13,805 nt of DNA. It comes from Phoronis ovalis (taxonomy: Eukaryota; Phoronida; Phoronidae). Location: NCBI GenBank assembly GCA_028565635.1, contig JAOXYB010035996.1, forward strand, positions 1-13,805, read 5' to 3'. The position numbers and the translations under genes were made by a program. This document shows positions 1-10,000 of the stretch, piece by piece; position 1 is the first letter of the stretch; the number at the start of each line of letters is the position of its first letter. The notes under the pieces are model-generated. The model was not told the DNA's origin. It was given only the letters and a program-made list of their open reading frames with translations, and did no database searches.

Positions 1-40
1 TACACACATACACACATACACACATACACACATACATACA

Positions 41-76
<36 letters not shown>

Positions 77-80
77 TATA
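1..80. repeat. Compound microsatellite (TACACACA)n-(TACA)n-(TA)n
   Basis: About four units of TACACACA pass into roughly ten units of the tetranucleotide CATA/TACA and then into a short (TA)n run ending near 80. The order suggests successive point-mutation and slippage stages of one array. It begins at the window edge and may extend upstream. Confidence 0.95.
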
Positions 81-115
81 CACAGCTCCTTGAACTAAAG
101 AGCTCCGCATATCGG

Positions 116-145
116 AAGCGCATTAAAGTAGAATAAAATGCGCTT
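116..145. repeat. Short palindrome AAGCGCATT / AATGCGCTT
   Basis: A perfect 9-bp inverted repeat (116-124 with 137-145) is separated by 12 bp. Related gaagcg(c/a)-attaaag segments recur just downstream (around 165 and 198), so this belongs to the same locally amplified family as the 15-bp array. Confidence 0.7.
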
Positions 146-200
146 TGAGATATTTGAAGATAGAAGCGAATTAAAGCATGCCAGTGTGGACGGAAAGTGA

Positions 201-268
201 AGCGCTTTATTATAGAGTGCTTTATTATAGAGCATTTTATTCTGAAGCATTTTATTCTGAAGCGCTCC
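201..268. repeat. 15-bp tandem array, about 4.5 units
   Basis: Consecutive units are AGCGCTTTATTATAG, AGTGCTTTATTATAG, AGCATTTTATTCTGA and AGCATTTTATTCTGA, followed by a partial AGCGCTCC. The units fall into two sub-types in pairs, indicating stepwise duplication. The open frame on the minus strand is only a by-product of the repeat. Confidence 0.9.
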
Positions 269-416
269 AAGTGTAAGTGTGAATTGGGCTCCTGTCTTCA
301 TCAGGTCACCTCAGCAGTGGTTGAACATCAATGTCCACCATACAGCAACATCACAAAAGAAAATGTTACTTTATAGTTCTTTGTAATGAAAATTGTAAAT
401 AAAGGTCACCAAAAAT

Positions 417-696
417 ATACCCTGTCATAAATGAAAAATATACGCTGTTGTAAATAACTCTCCCAAAATAGATACACTGTGTAAAATTCACTTGTAAATT
501 ATGTACCCTGTGGTAAATAAATTTCATAAATTTACCAACCTTAATTTTTCATACCTGTCGTAAATGCGTTGTCCAAGAAATACACCCTGTGGTAAACGAA
601 TATTTTTGAAAATATACTGTGGTAAATATCTGACAAAAAAGTATTCTGTGGTAAATAAAGCTTTGAGAAGCGTGAAAAACATACCCTGTGGTAAAT
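417..696. repeat. Nine-copy degenerate interspersed motif, consensus ATACCCTGTGGTAAAT
   Basis: Copies start at 417, 440, 472, 503, 551, 582, 614, 641 and 681. Spacings are 23, 32, 31, 48, 31, 32, 27 and 40 bp, most near 31. The core CTGTGGTAAAT is the best-conserved part and the spacers are A/T-rich and divergent. This looks like a decayed minisatellite of about 31 bp. It is in an intron of an animal gene and is not a CRISPR array. Confidence 0.8.
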
Positions 697-761
697 GCTG
701 GAGCTGAAAAAAGGGGGGGCCTATTGGGTAGCTCATGTATATAGTGACTTGAATGGCAGTA

Positions 762-788
762 CTCCTCCCCCTCCCCTCCCCCCTCTCC
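762..788. repeat. 27-nt pure pyrimidine tract (C-rich)
   Basis: An uninterrupted C/T run contains C-blocks of five, four and six bases separated by single T residues. The minus strand is correspondingly G-rich and could form a G-quadruplex-like or triplex structure in the template strand. It lies over 200 bp from the nearest acceptor, so it is not an ordinary polypyrimidine tract for splicing. Confidence 0.8.
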
Positions 789-1002
789 ATACACTATTAT
801 CATGTGCTTGAAGGTGCCACTGGTCGCAAACCCAAATATTCAAAGCATGCTGCGTTTCAAGAATGAATAGTGAAAGATGCAGTTCTCCCAATTCATTCGT
901 GCTCGGATTTATACTGCCAGCTACTCCAAAAGCATGCAAACAGTCTATTACTAGAGTGTTACTAGTTACTAGTCTAAACTAATTGGGCTTGTTTATTTTC
1001 AG

Positions 1003-1047
1003 AATGATAGTGTTCCACTGGCTCAGACACTTGTCAATTCCTTGTGT
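1003..1047 (+). CDS. HID1: HID1 exon 1 of window (fragment residues 1-15)
   Basis: Acceptor ttttcag ends at 1002 and donor gtaagt starts at 1048. The exon is 45 nt, phase 0 at both ends, and encodes NDSVPLAQTLVNSLC. This aligns with the vertebrate PLAESLLLAIADLLFC region and leads directly into exon 2. The intron that follows (448 nt, 1048-1495) shows no other feature. Confidence 0.88.
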
Positions 1048-4000
1048 GTAAGTACACGTTGTATTTAATATTCCGCAACACTTGGTTAACAAAATTTTGA
1101 TAAAACCTGTCCTCACTTTCTTGTGAAAAAGAATTATACTATTTATGTAACTTGTAGTGTAGATAGCATCACTTGCTTAGTGTCATTTTTGTCTTCTACA
1201 GTTTACATTACTAACAGTTAGCGGTTGTAGGACTTCAAAACAGTACTCGCACAATTCAACTTCGGTGCAGTGTTTTTATACTAAAATATTTAAAGAAGAA
1301 ACACAACCTGATTAGTATCAACTTTTGCTGCACTATTCAGAGAAGCTAAAAGCCTAGCTAGTATCTACCCCAAAGCAAAAAAATGAGTTTTGCAAAAATG
1401 TTGTAATTGCTTAATAATATATAATAAATTTTACTTGAAGTTATTATGTGTCGAAATTAAAGGTAAAATGTTGTTTTTAATTTCTTTATTGACAGGACTT
1501 GTTATTTTGTCCCGATTTCACAGTAGCTTCAAACAGGAAAGCAGGACCAGTAAGTTATATTGTTTATTGTTATTATTTCGTAGAACAACTTTATTTCAAT
1601 TCTGCATGTTAAGTATGTTACCCAAAGTAAATCACTAGTTTCTGTAGCTTCTGTGCAACTTTCATGTTCTTTATTGTTCTTCACAAGTCATTTTAGAGCA
1701 GTGTGGCACGCATCCTTTTCCAAGAGTTTTTACGTGTTCACTGAGAACTGCACCTTGTTTATTGGAAAGTTTCATAAATTATCCATGCGATTGGTCTCCC
1801 CAGACAACTGTGGAAAATACAACTACTGTAGTCCTGAAACCAGCTATGCTGATGGGCCAGGTCCAGATTTAAATTTTTTGAAAAATATCCGTATTGTAAT
1901 TAATTTATCCAATCATTTGCATCACATTCTTGCCTCCTGGAGGACCACCTCTGATTTTAGACCTGCGGGACCCTCACTTATTTTGAAGATGTTTGTAAAA
2001 TAAATGCTTTTATTATAATGGATGTTATGAGTAATATGGTCCATTGTCTTGTACATAGGCACACAAGTCATGTAATGGCTGTTACTACAAAAACAAATCA
2101 TTCCAGGTTTGTTTCTGGGATTGCATGAAGGTTGCTTTTAAGTTGAGAGACGAGCATTATGCAATATACATGAAGGGAATGCAATATTGCATTTTTTATT
2201 GCTTTGAATGTAACGTGCACAAATTCTAGCATAAACCATTCGTTAAAAGTTACATTTGGTTTCTCTGTCGCACTTGTGTTAGCACAGAACACGCACCATT
2301 CTTGTCAGGTTTAATGCTTCCGAGCCCAAATTTTTCCCGGAAAAGCAATTCTTTAGAGACTTCATAGACCGTATGTTGTAGGACAACCCAGAAGACTTGG
2401 TGTCAATTGATAGCTGCGAATATATCTGGGAAGCGGGTGTAGGATTCGCACATTCACCGGCAATTAACTATAAACACGATGCCAACAGGACAGAGATATT
2501 GAAACTTATGTTGACATGTTTTTCAGAGACCATGTATCTACCCCCTCTAGGTAAAATCAGTTGGTTATTTCGTAAGTAAATTATGGTAAAATTAATGTGC
2601 TGTTAATGTTAATATTGATGTGGTCCAAGTGTGCCTGAGCCACTCTTGGAGCTTTATTGCCAGGATTTGCTGGTTGCTGTATATAAAATCGACTAACCTG
2701 AACTTTCAAAATCATGATAGTAATTGTAATAGTATACTATGTGCCAGAAAAACTGAACAACTTTGAACTTAACTTTTGTTGTAACATAGCCTTGGCTTGA
2801 AAAATTCTTCAGACAGTTACTTCTATGAAGAAAAATATAATAATTTGAATTTTAACATACAAGCAAGTTAATTTCATAGTTGTGATATATTATTGTTGCT
2901 GTTTTGTAGCTGATGCGCATTCCTCTCCGAACCAGTGGATTAATTACTTCACATCAACAGAAAACAGGCGAGGCAGCTTTTTGATACAATACGACTAAAT
3001 AAATGCACATTTACTTGTATCCTGATAGTAAATTTATCCAACTTAAGCCAAAAGCACTTAAAAGTATCTCTTAAAGAATAATAAGGAAGAAACTCGCAAA
3101 TAAAGGAAGTTAATATAATTGCATATTTTAAGTTGTAATTTTTAGTTTATAAATTATTAAATTTAATTTAACTGATTAGTATGTTGCAAGATATCGAAGT
3201 ATCATGGGAAGGCAGGCTTTTCACACAGATTTATGGCTGGTACACTTCTTAAGTGTTTACTTGTTTTTTGCAGACATGCTTTGCCACTGTTCACCTCACT
3301 ACTCAATATCGTGTGCAATTATGATCCAGTTGGATATGGTGTGCCATACAATCATTTGATGTTTACCGATTCCCGAGAACCTTTGGTGGAAGTTGCGCTA
3401 CAACTTTTGTGCGTTTCACTAGAAAATATTAACAGCAGACATCAGTCCGAAGAATCGACGAGTACTGTCGCTGGAAATATTGACGGCCAGAGTGATGTTA
3501 GTTTTTCTATGCACACTACTCTTCGTAGCCTTTGACACATACTGTCAGCTATTTCTAACATGATAGAACCTGTTTGTCTCTAAGGCTGTTCCTTTAAAAA
3601 TTATCAGGGAGGCTGTTCAATTAAAAATTATCAGGGAGGGAAGACCTGAATATTTTTTTGGCTCCCCCTCCCCTAGTAATTCAAACTTAATTCACCCCTT
3701 CCCTCATAATAAAAATTACCTCGTCATCAATACTAAAAAAATTCTAATCCCCTCCCCTGTATCTGAAACTGTACAACCCCCATACCTTCATAATAGTTAT
3801 TATTTTCAGGCCCTCTCGCTCTTGATGATTATTAGTGGAACAGCACTAAGTCGAACCCTGGACACATCGTATATCATGAGCCTTGTAATCAGGAGATTAC
3901 AGCGTTTAGCTTCCACTTGCTAGTTAAAATGTTCATGCCCTTTACATAAACAATACAACTTTCAGCACTGACCTCTTTCACAAATTCCTAATCTTGTACC

Positions 4001-7000
4001 AGTCCTATACAAAGTACTGACTTTTTCAAAAAAATGAGAGAAGAACTGAGCTACTACTAGAAGCCAAAAAGTTCCTAGATTTCCTACATAGCGAGTTTAT
4101 AAAATGTCATGAGCTACAGATATTACTGTTACTAATAGTAGGGCAGCAGTGAAGTCTATGTAACCTGTTTGTTGTAGCACTTGATGGTGAACCTTTAGTT
4201 GCTTTCATTAGGTTTAAGAACTTGAATTTAAACTGGCTCTATTTATGCTTGGTGTCACTATGTTGGACATAAACATAGTGAAAACTAGCAATTCTCGTCA
4301 TATGAATAGCTTGGTGCTTAAATAGTTGCATGTAATAGACAGTGATATATTTTTTACGGAAACATTTTGTATTTTAGGCTGGTGGACCCGACAATCTGTT
4401 TGTGAATTATTTATCGCGGATTCATCGTGAAGAGGTAATAGATTTGAAGTTTAATATTTCTACCAGTCTGTTTTGCATAAATGCTTTAGCATTTAGGGCA
4501 GCCCACCTCTATGTGGTACATTAAGTTATCGAAAAAATTGGCATTATCAAAAAGTTGGCATTTAATGAGTTGACTTCTGAAGTTCAAAACAATATTTTAT
4601 ACTAATTTTATGATGGATAAAATACAAAGTGAAGGTAAATTGATTAATTCAGATAATGTTGCTAAACGCACAAGTACTAGTATGCCTGTATAAAAACAAA
4701 ATGTGTAAAAGTGCCAACTTTTTTAATAAATTGACAGTGGCTTCACAAGAGGTATCAAGACTTGCAATTTTTGTGATGACAAAATTTGAGAATATTTGAA
4801 TTATTCTGAAATTCTCGTCATCGAACGACAACTTACAAGCACAGTTCGAAATTATAATTATTCCTAAGGTCAATTTTGTTTCTTTTTTATTTCAAAATGA
4901 AAAATCACAAAAAGTGCCAAAGTTTTTGATAATTTAAGCAATTTACGTTTTGTTTTTATTAATTTCAGGACTTTTTATTTATTCTACATGGCATTACCAA
5001 GTTATTGAACAATCCACTTGTACAGACCTATTTACCTGGCTCGACCAAAAAGATCCAATTCTACCAGGAACTTTTTGTTCTGTTTTGGAAAATGTGTGAC
5101 ATTAATAAGGTATGGAAAAATCAATCGAGTGGAAGACTAGTAATATCAGTCTGCAACATTAGGTTTCATTGGTAGCTAACAAGATTTTTGTGACAATGTC
5201 ACTGATTGGTCATTATAGATTTTCAAATCATTTGTATCTGCCAGTAAATAAGTATTGTTTGTCTTGCAATTTATTTTTACACAACCAAGGAAAAATAACT
5301 AATGTTAAAAAGTTAGTATCATGTTCCCAAAGTTGTTTAGTACTATTTGATAATTATAGAACGTGTTCATAGGCTTATTATTTGTACTTTTCTAGAAATT
5401 CATGTTTTTCGTGTTGAAGAGCAGTGATGTTTTGGAAGTGTTAGTACCAATTTTGTTCCATTTGAATGATGCTAGAGCAGACCAGTGTAAGTTCACTTTG
5501 TATATTTATTAGAATGTTAGATTTGATTCAGATTAGTAAAAATGCTAATTTTATTGGGAAACAATTACAGTAAGGATTTTGCTAGTCCTGGCTGTATGAC
5601 CCTACTATGGCTTACCTGTGGAAGAGCCATAGCTAGGGTCGTAGACATAGCCCGGACAGTGTTAAAAACTGGTGGAGTTTTTCATCTACAAAAATACCTT
5701 TTTATTTTACCTTGTTCTAATGCATGAGGTAAGTCTTAGAAAAAAACTTGTGGAAAACTTCAACAGGTTTTATCACATAGAGGGCCATGACCTTACAGCT
5801 CCACTGCAGGCAAGTCAAAGTAGGGTCATGTAGTCGGGACCAGGATTTTCCAGTACATCGTAGCATTTCATTTCAGGTACTTCTGTTCAAGACGTTTACA
5901 TTTTTAATTGTTTAGTCCTTCTAAAAAGAGTATGATGTTGGAGGTGCAATACATGTGTAATCATATATAGAACAAAATATTATTCAATAAAATATTATCG
6001 GGCAGGCAGTCTACATCCTCTAATTATCTACTAGTAAACAAGGGCTTATTTGAGCTTAAAGACAGATGCTAGGTTGGTTGTCACAGTAACTACCTTGGTG
6101 AATGGGGTTCTAACAGTGCTTTCCCCTTCTAACTACAATGAAATACTAAACAGCTCTTGGTAGTTTTATAGCTGCTTATAATTACTAAAAATGGCTATAC
6201 TGTAGAAATAAGAAAGTACACACTTTAGCTGTATATTTTTAGCCCGGGTTGGCCTGATGCACATTGGAGTATTCATTATCCTGCTGCTGAGTGGTGAACG
6301 CAACTTTGGAGTGCGTCTGAATAAGCCATATTCTGTACGTGTACCCATGGACATTCCTGTATTCACTGGAACCCATGCTGATTTGCTTATCGTTGTAAGT
6401 TTGATGTCCTTCCATATTGTGTTTTTTACGAGGGATTTCAGTTTGACATTTGATTGTCATTTCTCAAAATCACAATGTGTTAAATTTATTTTGAAATGGA
6501 AATTTTCTTACTTTAATACAGTTAATACTGAATAAGTCATCGTTGTTAGTAGGGTGCTATGTTTGCTCTTCATAATGATTTTGTATCCAAACGACATGTT
6601 TATGTACAGTTTCTTTCACTTATAACTGGACATACAGACTCGCAGCAATTTACGCGTTTAATTTTTCGTTCATCAATTTTTCTGCCTTAGGTATTTCATA
6701 AAATCATTACAACTGGACATCAGAGGTTACAGCCGTTGTTTGACTGCCTACTGACTATTATTGTCAACAGTAAGTTGTTGTTGAATGTTTTTGTGCCAGC
6801 TTACATTTGCTTTGTTCAGGGCAAGTTTTTGATATTTCGTATTATAATCATAACATTGTACATGTGTCTGTGGCTCTTTTATTGTAGATCCATTGTATGG
6901 GGCTTGTAGAGTTTAGTTTTGAGCTTAGAAACTACAACATGTTAATGCAGTGTCAATTTTACTGCTATGCATTTTAAAAGAAATTAATGTAAAGTGTTAC

Positions 7001-10000
7001 CGTAGCAAATTTTTCTGAACTTAGGCATTAGTAGTTAATATATATTAACTTTAATGTTTTATTGCAGTATCGCCATATTTGAAGACACTATCTATGGTCA
7101 CCAGTACGAAGCTTTTGCATCTATTGGAGGCATTTAGTACACCCTGGTTTCTATTCGCCAGTCCAACGAATCATCATTTAGTATTCTTCCTGCTGGAAGT
7201 TTTCAATAATATTATACAGTATCAGTTTGATGGTAGGTTACACAAACAACAGATGTTTTCAGCTTGGTTGTTACTGCTTTTTCTGCAATATTTTGTTATT
7301 AGATAATATTGCTATCGTACAAGACTTAAATATATATCAAATATAAATTTAGTCAAAACTCATTCTTACTTAAACCCAATAAGAGCTTTCTGTTTTCTCT
7401 CAAGACCTTCATCAAGCCTTCCATTACTGTCCTGGGAGGAGGTTACCCGATTGTCATACTGATTGCCATACTCAATTGATTTTGACTAAATTTATATTTG
7501 AAATACTTTCATTAAATAATAATGTGTAATAATTATGATGTGACAGCAGGAATCTACAGGCATTCGTCATCTTGCGAAATGCTTACAATCAGCTTGTGAA
7601 ATTAATTAACACAGAAGGCCTAGTAATTAAAGCCATATAGTGTAGAAGACAGTAATATAAAATTCTCATGAAACGTAAAATAATGGAAAATCCAATAAAA
7701 GTGGATTACTGTGTGTTATAGATTTGCGTGTTTCGTTTGTAGGGAATGCTAACCTGGTGTATACTATCATTCGTAAGAGGAACGTGTTCCACCAGTTAGT
7801 TAACCTGTCGTGTGATCACACAACAATAGCCAAAGCTTTAAATAAACGTGGTAAGAAGTTTATTCAGCCTACTACAGAGCATAAGGAGCCTCAATCTATG
7901 GAAGGTTCATTTCCCGCTGCTGAAGCGGAACCTGGTACTCTAAAAGCTACACTCGCTGCTACTCCAGGTATGGGTCAATCTGTTGTTCTGTTGTGTGGTT
8001 AGAGTTATTTTGATATCTATTCTCAGTTTACCACTTTTGCTGTGTGGCTATTTGAAAACTATTGTGTGTGCAGTTGTTCACAAAATAATAATTTCCCTGC
8101 ACAAATTGTCTGTTATGCTTGTGAACACTACAGGTATTTCTTTAGTGCTCTGTCTTTGAATTTAGTAAGGACTATTCCTTTAAAAATTATCAAGGAGGGG
8201 GGCTGAACATTTTTTTACATCCACCCTCCCCTCATAGTAAAAGTTATCCCAACAATAGAACATTTTCTAACACCTGTAATTGAAACTTTGTACAATCCCC
8301 GTACCCTCATAATCATAAATATTCTCAGGTCCTTGCCTTGATAATTTTTAATGGAACAGCCCTTATGCTTGCTACGCAGTTTCGTTTAGAGGACCACTGA
8401 ACAGACACCCGATTGATGTGTAAATAGATATTTGATTATAATGACTGAATAATGCACAAGGAGCCAGAAAATGTCAAAGACATGCTGTGCTCTTATTTTT
8501 CACAGTACATGTGATTCTTGAACGTATTACCAGAAAAACACAATTATGTATTCATTTGATTCTAATTTGAAAGTTTTCACACCTTTGTATCGTTAGGTAG
8601 TGCAGCATGTATGCTCATTATCATCTGTAATAATACCTTTATACTATTCCTGTTAATTGCTAATACTACAGCTTTATATAAAGGTACATATTTATATTAG
8701 TTACTAGTTATTGCTTACTGAATTTGATATACACTTTCTGAACCTGTTTACCAAGTCACTAGTTTCTTTTTTCCAGGGTACTTACTAACTGCACATGCAC
8801 ATTGGTTTTGGACTTTTAGGTGCTAGCTTACGGCTGAGTGGTGTGGCTACAAACTTAGTATTTTGTCTTCGTTGATGTGGGTACTTTGCTTAAGTACTCT
8901 GATCTGCTGTTCCTAACTTCAAGCAGTTTTCTGTATTTAACGATAATTATGCATTTTACTTTATTTTGAAGTTTGTTTTATGCAAAAGGAAGATTTTGGT
9001 ATTTTGTTGAATAGTAACTGGAGCACTTTAAAGTCACCTTAATTTTTCTCTTAATCGTTTATAGGCCAATGGCCAGCTAAACATGCAATATTGCTTTTCA
9101 TATATTGCTAATGATTATGATACTAGTAACATGAATGCATATTAAGTATTCATCAGCAGTCGGTAAAAAAGCAGATCTAAAATAAAGATTTGATGGTGAT
9201 GCAGAAGTGCTAGCGGTTAACAGGTGGTGTCATTGGTTGCATGGATATGTGACTTTGTTACCACTATGTACATGGTGTTTCATTATTGGGATTGTGATTG
9301 TATTGGTAGGATTAGAAGACAGTACAAAAGCATTGGCTTGTTATGTTCATGCAGGGTAATGCAAAATAAAGTGGAAGAACTAGATTATTTTGAATTACGT
9401 TGAATTACGAGATGCACTAGACAAAGCAGAATAATGTAACACGATAACAAGGTCACATTTTCATGCAAGTGATTATTCATATGATGCCCCACTTCAAAAG
9501 CACATAGGGGTAATGGATAAATTACTCTCAATGAGCAAAGCTCCACAGGTGTTACCCTAATTTAAAAAATAAAATTACAATGCTTGTCCTCCTTAACACA
9601 ACAATAACAAGGTTAAAATTGCATACAGGTTCCAGTCAAAACTAGTAACAAAGGCTGCAATCAAAACTAGCAGCGATTACAAGGTTTTTCAAACACAAAT
9701 TGGGCCATCTGTAACATTTTATGCACCAAACTAAACCGTTCTTTAATACATTTAATACATTCATAGATATGCCCTTTCAAATAGTTTATCCATTACCCAC
9801 GTGTGAAAATGTTAACCTATCAGATGACATCTAACATATTAATAGCATGTTTCTTTTCCCCCACTTCTCTGGGGGAAGTGAACATGGCGATGGTATACAT
9901 GTACGTTCATTTACAGGATTATGTCACATGACAGAAGAACGAATAACAGCTAATACTACATCTGTGACGGTTACATCAAACAACGAAAAATCAAAATATA

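Larger units (their letters stand above)
1..1002 (+). other. HID1: 3' part of an upstream HID1 intron, repeat-rich
   Basis: No coding exon is recognisable here. The conserved family segment that should precede NDSVPLAQ (the FEDPDWRGFFW region of vertebrate HID1) is absent from both strands, so the upstream exons lie outside the window. The stretch ends in a pyrimidine-rich acceptor (gtttattttcag, ending at 1002). It carries a microsatellite, a 15-bp tandem array, a nine-copy degenerate motif array and a C/T tract, each listed separately. Confidence 0.8.
5487..6242 (+). other. HID1: HID1 intron 8 (756 nt)
   Basis: GTAAGT donor and TATTTTTAG acceptor. It contains a strong local hairpin (5587-5655) nested in a larger inverted repeat (5575-5851). 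Downstream of these only AT-rich sequence is seen, with a small ATAAAATATTAT direct repeat near 5980. Confidence 0.85.
7968..9916 (+). other. HID1: HID1 intron 12, the longest in the window (1949 nt)
   Basis: GTATGG donor and TTTACAG acceptor. It contains MITE copy 2 (8168-8363) and, near its 3' end, a weak inverted-repeat region (9500-9807). Between 8370 and 9440 I see only AT-rich sequence with no conserved HID1 exon and no ORF of note. Confidence 0.8.

Noticed and set aside
95-301. Minus-strand open frame with repeated LQNKML/LYNKAL peptide
   Set aside because: Produced by the 15-bp tandem array, not by a coding gene.
417-696. CRISPR-like regularly spaced repeats
   Set aside because: Repeats are short (14-16 nt), degenerate and unevenly spaced, no cas genes exist, and the locus is an intron of an animal gene.
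524-939. Overlapping minus-strand open frames in the upstream intron
   Set aside because: They run through the degenerate repeat array and the C/T tract, with no conserved motif.
1-1002. HID1 promoter or first exon at the start of the window
   Set aside because: The first recognisable exon starts in the middle of the conserved protein and is preceded by a splice acceptor, so the gene start is upstream of the window.
1653-2003. 116-codon open frame between HID1 exons 2 and 3
   Set aside because: It lies wholly within intron 2 and has no recognisable similarity. Only the 57-nt part with splice-like borders, in a different frame, was kept as a weak candidate.
6257-6535. HID1 exon 9 reading on past 6394
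   Set aside because: A strong GTAAGT donor at 6395 and direct protein continuity LLIV-VFHKI with exon 10 show that the downstream open part is intron.
8777-8819. Possible extra exon in intron 12 (ttttttccag before, gtgcta after)
   Set aside because: The phase does not fit exons 12 and 13, the donor is weak, and the peptide has no similarity to HID1.
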